The notes beneath the pieces were generated by a model. That model saw only the letters and a list, made by a program, of their open reading frames with translations. It was not told the origin of the DNA and did no database searches. Positions 31,768 to 42,540 of a stretch of DNA of 64,000 bases are shown piece after piece. Both the position numbers and the translations under genes were made by a program. The stretch is from Erinaceus europaeus (taxonomy: Eukaryota > Chordata > Mammalia > Eulipotyphla > Erinaceidae), in the NCBI RefSeq assembly GCF_950295315.1, contig NC_080164.1:15120427-15184426 (forward strand), read 5' to 3'. Each line of letters opens with the position of its first letter. Position 1 is the stretch's first letter.

Positions 31768-33184
31768 CAATTTTTTTTTCTATTTATTTATCTATAAAAA
31801 GGAAACATTGACAAAACCATAGGATAAGAGGGACACAACTCCACACAATTCCCACCAACAGAACTCCGTATCCCATCCCTTCCCCTGATAGCTTTCCTAT
31901 TCTTTAACCCTCTGGGAGTACAGACCCAAGGTCAATTTGGGATGCAGAAGGTGGAAGGTCTGGCTTTTGTAATTGCTTCCCTGATGAACATGGGCATTGA
32001 CAGGTCAATCCATACTCCCAGCCTGCCTCTCTCTTTCCCTAGTAGGGTGGGGCTCTGGGGAATCGGAGCTCCAGGACACATTGGTGGGGTTGTCTGTCCA
32101 GGGAAGTCTGGTCGGCATCATGCTAGCATCTGGAGCCTGGTGGCTGAAAAGAGAGTTAACATACAAAGCCAAACAAATTGTTGATCGTGAACTTAAAGTC
32201 TGGAATAGTGCAGATGAAGAGTTGGGGGGGTTCCTCCATTTTGTAGATAGCTAGCAGGCAGATTTTAATTCCAAAGGGCCTGTGGCTATACTAGGTTTTT
32301 TTTTGTTTTTTTGGGTTTTTGTTTTTCCCCTGAGCCTAAAATCTGATATGCAGGTGGATCCAAGTCATTGTCTGGGGAGATGATGTCATGGCTGGAAAAG
32401 GGACAGAAAGTTGCGTCAGGGAAGAGAGTAGCTCCCTAATATGGGAAAGGGTATAAATATCCATAAATTCAGGCAAAATATATACTTGAAAGCAAAAGTC
32501 CACAATAGTCTGCAGTGAGTCAGTATAAAGTTCCTAATGAAATAGTATCTAATTAGACTTAGATACCCCCCTCACCTACTTCCTATTATTGTTCTCTCAC
32601 TCACTCCAAAGCTGACCTTATCAAAGCAAGGACTGCAAAAGCTGAATAAGGGCAAGAGACTAGCATACATTAATGACGACTCTTTAGTCACTATCAGGCC
32701 ACCCCATCAGCTGGGGCCCTAGTCGGGGAGTCCTGAGATTCCCACACAGACATGATGGGCCTAGACCTCAAATAAATCCCTCTCTCCATTGTTACTGGTC
32801 ATCTCTATCAGGAACCCCCATTATGGGCCCCTATAGGACCTTGCCCTCAATTTGGGTCAACAAGGTAGAAAATGTTCCATCCTCCAAAGGGAGGCTGGAC
32901 AACATACTGTATGCTACACCTGAGGAAGATGGGTCCTGAAATTGCAGCTTGGAATGTCCCTACTCATGATCACAGAATGTGAGCTCAGATCTACAGGGAT
33001 GCAGAGGTCACATAGGCTCCTATGCTGAATATGGGCCCCAGATCAGATCAAATTGACGGGGTTTACATTTCATAATCCCTAAAAGTTGCTCTTTTAATCC
33101 TTACATCCTGCTGAGCTCTCCTCCCATGTCCGTTTGTTTTCTGATTTGATGCGAGTCAGAAAGTGAGCAAAACCAGAGTTAAGG
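31768..33184 (-). mobile_element. L1 3'-end fragment, long copy (3'-UTR type), antisense
   Basis: The first 480 bp match the units at 7.7 and 39.1 kb; the remaining 0.9 kb is present only here. A T-rich left end marks the poly(A) side. No ORF2 homology is seen, so this family has a 3' non-coding region of at least 1.4 kb or the element is composite. Confidence 0.6.
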
Positions 33185-33196
33185 GTTGGACTACTC

Positions 33197-33334
33197 AGGG
33201 CAGGGGTAGATAGCATAATGGTTATGCAAACATACTCTCATGCCTGAGGCCAAAGTCTCATGTCCAATCCCCTGCACCACCATAAGCCAGAGCTGAGCAG
33301 TGCTCTGGTTTAAAAAAAAAAAAAAAAAAAAAGA
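33197..33334 (+). mobile_element. Family C SINE with 12-bp target-site duplication
   Basis: Perfect duplication GTTGGACTACTC at 33185-33196 and 33335-33346, with poly(A) tail. Confidence 0.9.
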
Positions 33335-33346
33335 GTTGGACTACTC

Positions 33347-33584
33347 GGGACCAGAGACAGCTCACTCAGTAGTGGATGCACTTAGCGTGCGCGGAAACCC
33401 AAAATTTGAGCCCCTCCTGCACAGGGAAGCTTCACAGTGCTGGGATTTCTCTCCTCTCTCCCCCTCTCTCTGTTGTTCTCTGTCTTCCACCCTCTAGCTA
33501 TAAGAGAGAGAGAGAACAGTGAACTCTTGTAGGCATTGACCACCAGCCCCCACCCCATAGTAACCTGAATGGTGTGTGGGGGGG
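33347..33584 (+). repeat. tRNA-derived SINE, family E
   Basis: Head GGGACCAGAGACAGCTCACT; CT body, then GAGAGAGAGAG. A third, diverged copy of the flanking site (GTTGAGCTACTC, about 33587) suggests this element's own target-site duplication. Confidence 0.65.
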
Positions 33585-33772
33585 GGTTGAGCTACTCAGA
33601 GATGAGAAATTCAATGTTAGATATTTGAATTATTTTATAAACCATTTATGTAGTTTATTAATTTATAGCAAATACATAAAGATGTAAACTATAAAGTTAC
33701 TTATGTGAGTTGGTATATATGTATATATAATATTTATTAAAATGATATATTAATTAATATATAAATATAATT

Positions 33773-33875
33773 TTTACCAGAGCACTGCTTAGTTCTGACT
33801 TACAGTGGTGCTGGGACCACTGAGGCTCAGGCACGATACTACGTTGTGTGAACTGCTGTGCTGTCTCCACACCCA
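33773..33875 (-). repeat. tRNA-derived SINE, family C (diverged)
   Basis: ACCAGAGCACTGCTTAGTTC and GTGCTGTCTCCACACCC, minus strand. Confidence 0.72.
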
Positions 33876-34116
33876 ACTATGTGAAATATATCGCTGCATC
33901 AGTATCCTATCAACATATAAGTAATTTATAAAATGACAGTCACAAAGTAGATTTTTATTACTTTTACTCTTGTCTCTCTGGACAGTTTATTCATATCAAA
34001 CTATTGAACAAGAAATGGTCTTAAGTTACAGATAGTTTTTTACAAAGATATCCTTTCTGAAGATGACGGTTTTGCTGTGTGGCAGAGTTGAAGTCTGCCT
34101 GTGACCTGGAGTCCTG

Positions 34117-34403
34117 ACTGACATGGACAGTGCCTTACTTCTGTAGAAAGCTGTGTTTGTAGAAGACTGTCCATGGGATATGGGGGAAAGACGCACACGC
34201 ACACACATACACACACCACTGACATGGACAGTGCCTTACTTCTGTAGAAAGCTGTGTTTGTAGAAGACTGTCCATGGGATATGGGGGAAAGACACACACA
34301 CACACACGCACACACATACACACACACACCACTGACATGGACAGTGCCTTACTTCTGTAGAAAGCTGTGTTTGTAGAAGACTGTCCATGGGATGTCGGGG
34401 GAA

Positions 34404-34449
<46 letters not shown>

Positions 34450-34568
34450 ACTGACATGGACAGTGCCTTCTGTAGAAAGCTGTGTTTGTAGAAGACTGTC
34501 CATGGGGTATGGGGGGAAGACACACACACACACATACACACATTTACACACACACACACACACACACC
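34117..34568. repeat. Composite minisatellite: four ~100-120 bp units each with a CA repeat
   Basis: Units start at 34117, 34218, 34331 and 34450. Each has about 75 bases of complex sequence (ACTGACATGGACAGTGCC... GACTGTCCATGGG) followed by a CA/CG-type repeat of differing length. Unit 4 lacks four bases (TACT) in the complex part. GGACAG and CTGTCC near the ends of the core could pair. Long open frames here come only from the periodicity. Confidence 0.95.
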
Positions 34569-35102
34569 AAGCTGTATGTTAAGGGGAAGAAGTTTAAAAT
34601 TGCATATGCTACTCACTTCTTGATAATCCACAATGTGCTTTTGCCAGTTACAGGCTCACAGAATCGCTGCAGTAGAGAAGTCTGTTTCACCTTGTCTAAC
34701 CCGTCATTCCCAATACTGAATACAGCAGAACGTGCTGTTTTCCTGGCATCTATTAATATCCTGCAGAACAGTGTTCTTTAGAACACCAATTTGGGAAGTG
34801 TGGGTCTAAAGTAATTACTTCTTCCAGCTAAATAAATTGTCCATTTTCTCAGACCATTTGTTTATTACATAATTCTCTTCAACTAATGAAATTCCATTGG
34901 CTTTTCCCCAAATGTGTACTTATCAGATAGGGACCCTTCAAAGGCAAATACCTCAACCTTTCCATCTATCTTCCAGACCTTCAAAGAATGTGCCCTTGTG
35001 GGATACTTACTTACTTAACTTTTTATTCACAATAGTTTAAAGCCTAGGCTGCTGTTTTCTCTCCCATTACTGCATGCATCTGAAATAGATAAGTACTAAT
35101 GG

Positions 35103-35353
35103 TGTTTTTTTTTCATTGTTGTTGTGGTTATTATTGTTGTTATTGATATCATTGTGGTTGGATAGGACAGAGAGAAATGGAGAGAGGAGGGGAAGACGGG
35201 GAGAAAAAGACAGACACCTGCAGACCTGCTTCACTGGTTGTGAGGTGACCCCCTTGCAGGTGGGGAGCCAAGGGCTTGAACTGGGATCCTTCAGCTGGTC
35301 CTTGCGCTTCATGCCATGTGCACATATCCTGCTGTGCTACCGCCTGCACCCCT
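35103..35353 (-). repeat. tRNA-derived SINE, family A
   Basis: A minus-strand copy, slightly diverged. Confidence 0.86.
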
Positions 35354-35501
35354 ATTTATTTTATTTTAATGAGAGAGATACAGAAAGATCACAGCGATGC
35401 TCAGCTCTAGTTTATGATGGTGCTAGGAATAGAACTTGGGACCAGAGAGCCTCATATATGAAGATCTTTTGCATAACCATTATGCTATCTCCCCAACCCA
35501 A
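35354..35501 (-). repeat. tRNA-derived SINE, family C, near an acceptor
   Basis: Minus-strand copy with GCATAACCATTATGCTATC; ends 106 bp before the next exon. Confidence 0.82.
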
Positions 35502-35607
35502 TATGACAGCTCCTGTGTGCCAACAGTGATACTGTAAGCCATTACTCCCTGCACCCCCAGAAAATGGAGGAAAAAGTTATGTGATATCTGTTTCTATTTT
35601 TCTCTAG

Positions 35608-35709
35608 TTGATACACCAGAATCGACAAGCCATTCTGAACCAGTTTGCAGCGACCACTCCTGTTGGCCTCAGTATGAGATCAGGCACGCAGCAGCAAATG
35701 ACCCCTCAG
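35608..35709 (+). CDS. NCOA1: NCOA1 coding exon 7 of window
   Basis: 102 nt (34 codons, phase 0 at both ends), AG at 35606-35607 and GT at 35710. It encodes LIHQNRQAILNQFAATTPVG followed by LSMRSGTQQQMTPQ, about residues 1068-1101, in the Gln-rich region. It differs from human at several positions (TPVGLSM where human, from memory, has APVGINM). Skipping it would preserve the frame. Confidence 0.96.
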
Positions 35710-36130
35710 GTAAAGTAAGAAGCTCCTAGGTCCTCAGCCCTCTCTAACCCAAGCCACACTCTTTAAAGCGCCGACTGGAACATCTCTGAGGTGATTGGCA
35801 CACCAATCCCTTAGTGATTTCCATAGTGTAGATTTCTTCTTGAATGAATTTATAATCTACTTGTGATACCACTTACTGTCATTTGATCTAAGGTAGAGGG
35901 CTCTTTGTTTTACTGTTATTGTTGTCATTGCTATTAGAAACTGGATGGTTAAGAAGAAAACGCTTACTGCTACACTGAATAGTCACCAGCAGTAAGGAGC
36001 CTCAGGCAGAGACCGAACGGTACCTGAGGCCTGACCAAAGCCTACTCTCCCCGCTGCAGCCTTTTAACCACCTGCATCCTCTGCCCAGTCAGAGCAGCAG
36101 TATTCTCTCCTTTCCACTTACTTTTTTAAT

Positions 36131-36323
36131 ACTTGATTTTTTAAAATTTCATTTCATTTATTTATTCGTTTAGTGACTGAAGACACAAGAGATATTGAAG
36201 TGGAAGGGGGAGATAGGGAGGGAGAAAGAGAGATACCATCAGACTTGCTTCACCACTCAGGCTTGAACCTGGGTCCTTACACTAGCATGTGCGCTCAGCT
36301 GAATGCACCACCACCTGGCCCCT
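36131..36323 (-). repeat. tRNA-derived SINE, family B
   Basis: Minus-strand copy with a short deletion in the body; head GGGGCCAGGTGGTGGTGCAT. Confidence 0.82.
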
Positions 36324-36339
36324 AATGCATTATTATCAT

Positions 36340-36450
36340 TGTTGTTGTTGTTGTTCTTGTTGTTTTAATGAGAAATACAGAAAGAGACCAGAGCACTAAT
36401 CAACTCTGGTTTATAATGGTTCTGGGGATTGAACCTGAGACATGAAATCT
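36340..36450 (-). repeat. tRNA-derived SINE, family C (5' truncated)
   Basis: (GTT)n then AATGAGAAATACAGAAAG and GGGGATTGAACCTGAGAC, minus strand; the head is lost. Confidence 0.72.
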
Positions 36451-36451
36451 G

Positions 36452-36938
36452 TTTTGTTTTGTTTTTTTGGATAGAGCCAGAGAAACTGAGAGAGAAGCAG
36501 GAGAAAGACAGACAGATAGATAAGGGACTGTTTCACTGTTGATGAAGCTTCCCTTCTGCAGGTGGGGACAGGTGACTTAAAGCCAAGAACTTGGGAGTTG
36601 GCGGGAGCACAGTGGGTTAAGTGCATGTGGCGCAAAGTACAAGGACCAGCAAAAGGATCCCGGTTCGAGCCCCCGGCTCCCTACCTGCAGGGGAGTCGCT
36701 TCACAGGCGGTGAAGCAGGTCTGCAGGTGTCTGTCTTTCTCTCCCCTTCTCTGTCTTCCCCTCCTCTCTCCATTTCTCTCTGTCCTATCCAGCAACAAAG
36801 ACAACAATAATAACTACAACAGTAAAACAACAAGGGCAACAAAAGGTAATAAATAAATTTTTTTTTTAAAAAAGCCAAGAACTTATGCTTGGTTAAGTGT
36901 TCACTAAGCAAGGCGCAGTACACCACTGCCCTGTCCCC
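36452..36938 (-). repeat. Family B SINE split by a nested SINE
   Basis: Body at 36452-36592, head at 36885-36938, separated by the + strand family A copy. Confidence 0.8.
36593..36870 (+). mobile_element. Family A SINE nested in a family B SINE
   Basis: Perfect 14-bp duplication AAAGCCAAGAACTT at 36579-36592 and 36871-36884. Confidence 0.92.
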
Positions 36939-37005
36939 TCAGACCTGACGTTTCTTTCGCACGACTATTATGTTGTCTCCTGGCTTGGTTTTTTAATTTA
37001 TTTTA

Positions 37006-37294
37006 TTTATTTATTTATTTTTTAATTTATTTTATTTATTTATTCCCTTTTGTTGCCCTTGTTTTATTGTTGTAGTTATTATTGTTGTTGTCGTTGTTGG
37101 ATAGGACAGAGAGAAATGGAGAGAGGAGGGGAAGACAGATAGGAGGAGAGAAAAACAGACACCTGCAGACCTGCTTCACCGCCTGTGAAGCGACCCCTGC
37201 AGGTGGGGAGCCGGGGTTCGAACCGGGATCCTTATGCCGGTCCTTGTGCTTTGCGCCACCTGCGCTTAACCCGCTGCACTACAGCCCGACTCCC
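37006..37294 (-). mobile_element. Family A SINE with 19-bp target-site duplication
   Basis: GGTTTTTTAATTTATTTTA occurs at 36987-37005 and 37295-37313. Minus-strand full-length copy. Confidence 0.9.
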
Positions 37295-37443
37295 GGTTTT
37301 TTAATTTATTTTAAAGATCCTTATATTTAAACCCAGCAGTATGTTGAAACTTTATCAATAAAATAGCTAGGTAGTCTTCTAAGTGTTACTCGGTACTCAT
37401 GCTCTACTTAACTTCCACACATACTTCAATATTTTTGCTTAAG

Positions 37444-37756
37444 GGAGTTGGGCGGTACCGCAGTGGGTTAAGCGCAGGTGGCACAAAGCATAAGGATCAG
37501 CCTAAGGATCCCGGTTCGAGCCCCCAGCTCCCCACACCTGTAGGGGAGTCGCTTCACAAGCGGTGAAGCAGGTCTGTAGGTGTCTTTCTTTCCCCCTCTC
37601 TGTCTTCCCCTCTTGTCTCTTCATTTCTCTGTGTCATATCCAACAATGACATCAGTAACAACAACAGTAAAACAGCAAGGACAACAAAGGGGAAAATAAA
37701 TATTTTTAAAAGCTTAAAAGAAAACAAGGGTAACAAAACAGAATAAATATTTTTAA
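37444..37756 (+). mobile_element. Family A SINE with 16-bp target-site duplication
   Basis: AATATTTTTGCTTAAG at 37428-37443 and 37757-37772, perfect. The element ends with a duplicated tail (ACAACAAAGGGGAAAATA... then GGGTAACAAAACAGAATA). Confidence 0.92.
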
Positions 37757-38163
37757 AATATTTTTGCTTAAGCCACTTTTTATATTCTCTTAGCCAAGTT
37801 GACATTAAAAATTTGGGAGATGAGGGATTTGAGAGAGGATTCAAACAAAGCTCTTCATCTCTGTAAACTGGGCCTAGACGGATCTGAGGCAAATACAGAA
37901 AGCCAAGACTAACTGCAGGGATGAATGCTGACAGCAGCTTCCGGTAAGCAGCAGTCGTGGGCATCTTCCTGGGTCCGTGGAGTCTCTGCAGCATAACCCT
38001 CAGGCTTGGCTCGTGCACAGGCACTTAGCTTATAAAGAACTAAGATCCCCACTTTTGGCATTTACATAAAGGTCATTTCTATCAGGAAATCCTATGTTGC
38101 AGTCTTTTTCTATGTCTAGATAGAAAATGTAATTCTTTTTAACAAACGAGTACGTGTTTGTTT

Positions 38164-38434
38164 TTCTTTAATTTTTTTTATATTCACTTTCCCTTTTGTT
38201 GCCCTTGTTTTTTTTAAATTTTATTGTTGTTGTAATTATTGTTGTTGATGATGCGTCGTCGTTGGATAGGACAGAGAGAAATGGAGAGAGGAGGGGAAGA
38301 CAGAGAGGGAGAGAGAAAGATAGACACCTGCAGACCTGCTTCACCGCCTGTGAAGGGACTCGAACCGGGACTCTTAGGCCAAGGGACTCGAACCGGGACT
38401 CTTAGGCCAGTCCTTGTGCTTCCACCTGACTCCC
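38164..38434 (-). repeat. Family A SINE with a duplicated B-box segment
   Basis: Minus-strand copy in which a ~26-bp piece containing the B box (GGGACTCGAACCGGGACTCT) occurs twice in tandem at about 38355-38408, and the rest of the head is partly lost. Confidence 0.85.
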
Positions 38435-39137
38435 AGAAAATGTAATTTTAAGACCCTCACTCGAAACTGACATTTTCTGCACCAGGCTTTATCAGTACGC
38501 CATATTATTTTGCAAGTTAGACCAAAACGTGAATTCAACCCAGTCTGACCCCTTCTTCCCCCATCCCTAACATCAGAGCAGTTTAAATACACGCGTGCAC
38601 TCTGATTCCCCAAGCGGCCCTGTGCCGCAGCAGTAATGTAATAGAGTGGTTTGCACTCACCTCTGTTACTTAATTTCCAATAAATTGTTTTCTTTTAAAT
38701 GGCGATTTGCTTGACATCAGACTTTGGATTTCTGAGTCTCCCTTTTTCTTAAATGCTATTTACAGGTTGTTCTCTGTTCACATTATTAAAAAATAGTGCA
38801 TATTCATTATAGATGACTTGGAAAAGTTTAATGTGAAAAATTAAAATTACCCCTGTATTCACGTTACTCACTTGTATAAAGTGGAATAAACCGTCTCAGT
38901 GAGCGAAAAGGAGGAAGCTGAGTTCTTCCTGGTATAAACACATTAAGTTTTTTTAAAGTGAAAAAGAACAGTCATCCTAATATCAGGTAAGATAGAAGCA
39001 CATTGCTATTCTAAGATAATGATTGTGATTTTCATGACTCATTAACTGGTTTTGGATTTGCTTGTTATCCTCAAATACTCAGCTATTAAAATAATGCAAC
39101 AGTGGGCTGGTTTTCAGGAAATATAAATACTTCTTTT

Positions 39138-39605
39138 CTTTTAAAATTTTTTATTTAAGAAAGGATTAATGAACAAAAACATAAGGTAGGAGGGGTACAA
39201 CTCCACACAATTCCCACCACCCAATCTCCATAACCCACTCCCTCCCATGATAGCTTTCCCATTCTCTAGCCCTCTGGGAGCATGGACCCAGGGTCGTTGA
39301 GGGTTGCAGAAGGTAGAAGGTCTGGCTTCTGTAATTGCTTCCCCGCTGAACATGGGCGTTGACTGGTCGGTCCATACTCCCAGTCTGCCTCTCTCTTTCC
39401 CTAGTAAGGTGTGTCTCTGGGGAAGCTGAGCTCCAGGACACATTTGTGGGGTCTTCAATCCAGGGAAGTCTGGCCAGCATCCTGGTGGCATCTGGAACCT
39501 GGTGATTGAAAAGAGAGTTAACATACGAAGCCAAACAATTTGTTGAGCAATCATGGATCCCAAGCTTGGAATAGTGGAGAGGAAGTGTTAGGGAGGTACT
39601 CACTG
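39138..39605 (-). mobile_element. L1 3'-end fragment (3'-UTR type), antisense
   Basis: Third copy of the unit at 7.7 and 31.8 kb. Its left end reads TTTTTTATTTAAGAAAGGAT. Confidence 0.65.
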
Positions 39606-40079
39606 CAAACTCTAGTGTACTTCTGCTTTCAGGTATATATTTTGCAGTAGTTTATGGGTACGTGTGAACATAAGCTCTCTATATTTGAAATATAAATACT
39701 TCTAATAAAATGATGAAAGCTAAAAAGTCACCAGGCAAATTTTCTTTATGGTTTTTGAGTTTCTCTTAACTGTTTTAGTGGCCTGTGTTACAACATTAAT
39801 CAATATCTACTTTCTTGTGGCTCTGTGACTTTTATTTGGGATTTTGCCTTCAACTAGCGTTAATGAACACATTGGTTTAGTGCTTCTCGCCTACCTTTAA
39901 TGTACAAAGTGTACTCAATGCATCTTCTCCCTGCGATTATTACTTAAGAGGTTTTTGGGTTTTTTTCTGCTTTAGTTTCCACTGAATCCTCATAAGTGCT
40001 CTGTACTTTCTTGCCTTTCTAAGCTAGGTGGGCAGTGGTCATACTTCCAGTAAGTGAGGATTTTCTCCCTCCTTTGCAG

Positions 40080-40488
40080 CCGCCCCTGAATGCCCAGATG
40101 CTGGCACAGCGGCAGCGGGAGTTGTACAGTCAGCAGCACCGGCAGCGGCAGCTAATCCAGCAGCAGAGAGCCGCGCTCATGAGGCAGCAAAGCTTCGGGA
40201 ACAGCCTCCCCCCCTCGTCGGGACTGGGACTGCCCGTGCAGATGGGGAGCCCCCGGCTTCCTCAGGGTGCTCCGCAGCAGTTCCCCTACCCGCCCAACTA
40301 CGGTACAAATCCAGGAACCCCGCCTGCTTCTACCAGCCCGTTTTCGCAACTGGCAGCAAATCCTGAGGCCACCTTGGCCAACCGCAACAGCATGGTGAAC
40401 CGAGGCATGTCAGGGAACATGGGAGGACAGTTCAGCACTGGCATCAATCCTCAGTTGCAACAGAACGTCTTCCAGTACCCAGGATCAG
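40080..40488 (+). CDS. NCOA1: NCOA1 coding exon 8 of window (Gln-rich region)
   Basis: 409 nt, AG at 40078-40079 and GT at 40489. It opens PPLNAQMLAQRQRELYSQQH and continues with a basic Gln-rich stretch (RQRQLIQQQRAALMRQQ), then Pro/Asn/Gly-rich sequence to VFQYPGS, ending one base into a Gly codon; about 1102-1238. Known ERK target sites T1179 and S1185 of human SRC-1 appear as GTPP and TSPF but fall two residues later because GGACTG is duplicated at 40221-40232 (Gly-Leu-Gly-Leu). The frame runs on into the intron for 168 nt to a TGA, which is not supported as coding. Confidence 0.97.
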
Positions 40489-40757
40489 GTACAAGCATTG
40501 TGACCGCAGGTTGCTTTTCCCAATCCTATGGACGGGCCCAGGTCTCTCCTGATACACCGTTCAGCTCACTGGCACGAGGGTGTCTGCTGAATAAGAAAGA
40601 CGCTGACAAGAGAGTCAGCTTCCAGTCTCAAGACTCCATTCTTGTCACTAAATGTTGAGTAGTTTGGGACTTGTCTCTTGTTGATAGCTAAGATGACTGA
40701 GTAGATCTTTCTTAGATAGATATGTAGATAGATAGACATCTTTTCAAAAGAGAAAAG

Positions 40758-40868
40758 TCTGGGAAAATATCTCAGACTATGGAGCCTAGGACTCGTATTC
40801 AATCCCCAGCACCACCATATGCCAGAGCTTAGCAGTGCTGTGTTCTCCCTCCCATATAAATACAAATA
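40758..40868 (+). repeat. Diverged tRNA-like SINE (C/E type)
   Basis: TATTCAATCCCCAGCACCAC and GCCAGAGCTTAGCAGTGCTG match the B box and end of family C; the head is eroded. Confidence 0.6.
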
Positions 40869-41099
40869 ACTAAATGACGCTTCACATTAAAGGATCCACA
40901 AGACCCTACCTGATTCTCAAATCTGTGAACAAACATCTTACATGTGAGACAAATCCTGTTCTTTTCCTCAGCTTTCTCCTGTGGCTTCCTATAAGTATCT
41001 AGTGAAAGTCCACTTAAGGCATTGTCTTATTAATAAGTACATCGACTCAAAAACTGTTAGTTATTTGGTTATGTTGGGGACCCCTTAAACTTAAAAAAA

Positions 41100-41310
41100 A
41101 AAAAAAAAAGATTTATTCATTTACATGTTTTAGAAGAGGAAGAACCGAGTACCACTCCACCGGTACCAGCACTGTATGTACTGACCACCCCGTCACACCC
41201 CTGACTTCGAGATTTTGTTTTAAATTGTTTATGTGTAAGTCATTCATCTTTATTAGGTATCTCCTTGGTGTCTCCACTCCATTATGCTATCTGTCTACCC
41301 CCGCCCAGCT
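41100..41310 (-). repeat. Fragments of diverged SINE
   Basis: A poly(A)/AT-rich start and a later CATTATGCTATCTGTCTACC (family C head, minus strand). Badly eroded, so the call is tentative. Confidence 0.4.
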
Positions 41311-42061
41311 TTCTGACTTTCAAAGGTCTTTTATTTTAATGTTTCAGTTTGCACTGTCTCTCCTCTCCTTATATTTATTTATTTTTGTTCTAGGTGATAA
41401 TATCTTTGGGGGTTTGTTTTTTCTTCTATCACTTTGCAAACCTAGTGGATAATGGCAACAAGATACATGTGACTAATCTAGTGTTTAATTAAACATTTCT
41501 ATAGAATTGATAACAAATGCCTGAAATTTTTTTAAATAAGTCACTTGCTTTTTGTATATGAAAGAAAAAAGGTAAAATTTAAAATTCCTCTTAAGTTGGG
41601 AGCAACCAAAAAAGAATTCCTCTAAATTGAATTTTAATGAGAAGACTGCTGTGTGGCTTGAATAAAGTGTTAAGCTCTATAGAGATTTTTGACAGGGCAA
41701 TGTGATTACCATTTTTGACAGCCAGATCAGTTCAGACTTTTCATTCCGGTGGCAGCAACTACTAAATCTCTGTGACTGTTAAATTAAGTATCTACACAGG
41801 TTTGAGTTGGGGAGCATCAGAATTCTGGAAGACGTGTTAATCAAAATTATGCTGCATGGCTTCCTTTGTCCTAAAGACAGTGGAGTCATTTTTGGCTGGT
41901 TTATTTCACTGACACTCTGTGTGAGCAAGAAAAGGTGATAAGTCCATATTTATAAGACTGTCCACAGAAGCACCTTCTCAATGAGCCAGTTTCCATTTGT
42001 CCTGTAATTTCTATATGCAAATCAATTTAGAGGATTTTTTCCCCCACTATATTCTAGCCTA

Positions 42062-42540
42062 AAGAAGTACTAATTTCTTTTTTTTTTTTTCTCTTTATTT
42101 GTATTTCTTTATTGGGGGATTGATGTTTTACAGTTGACAGTAAATATAATAGTTTGTACATGCATAATATTTCTTGTTTTTCCACACAACAATACAACCC
42201 CCGATAGGTCCCCTGCTATCCTGTTCCAGGACCTAAACTCCCCACCCCTCCCCACCACCCCGAGTCTTTTACTTTGGTGCAGTACACTAACTGCAGTCCA
42301 AGTCGTGCTTAGAGTTTTCTCTTCTCATCTTGTTTTTCAATTTCTACCTGAGAATGAGATCATCCCATATTCATCCTTCTGTTTCTCACTTACTTCACTT
42401 AACATGATTTCTTCAAACTCCATCCAAGATGGGCTGAGAACAGTGAAATAATTTTCACTCTGAAAGTGTCCACTAGTTCTAGTTTATCTGTCTCCCTTGT
42501 TTCATTATTGATTTTCTGCCTCGTTGGTCTTTCAGGTTGA
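42062..42540 (-). mobile_element. Host L1, 3' part (interrupted, internally deleted)
   Basis: Positions 42090-42445 are homologous to the 3' end of the inserted L1 (42570-42905). At about 42445 the sequence jumps to material that continues beyond the insertion at 45893, so the host L1 had already lost most of ORF2. Confidence 0.8.

Larger units (their letters stand above)
28834..35607 (+). other. NCOA1: Intron 6 of window
   Basis: 6774 bp. It holds SINEs, a MIR-like piece, the longest (1.4-kb) antisense L1 3'-end fragment and the composite CA minisatellite. Unique at 28.83-29.46, 30.38-30.78, 31.12-31.77, 33.88-34.1 and 34.57-35.1 kb. Confidence 0.88.
35710..40079 (+). other. NCOA1: Intron 7 of window
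   Basis: 4370 bp. Dense nested SINEs at 36.1-38.4 kb, an antisense L1 3' end at 39.1-39.6 kb, and unique sequence at 35.71-36.13, 37.77-38.16, 38.43-39.14 and 39.6-40.08 kb. Confidence 0.9.

Noticed and set aside
34026..34781. Cys-Val-rich and Thr-His-rich open frames
   Set aside because: They are translations of CA/TG repeats in the minisatellite, open only because the repeat lacks stops.
40489..40658. 56-codon open extension past exon 8
   Set aside because: A donor at 40489 with matching phase to 55326 is clear; no SRC-1 similarity beyond it.
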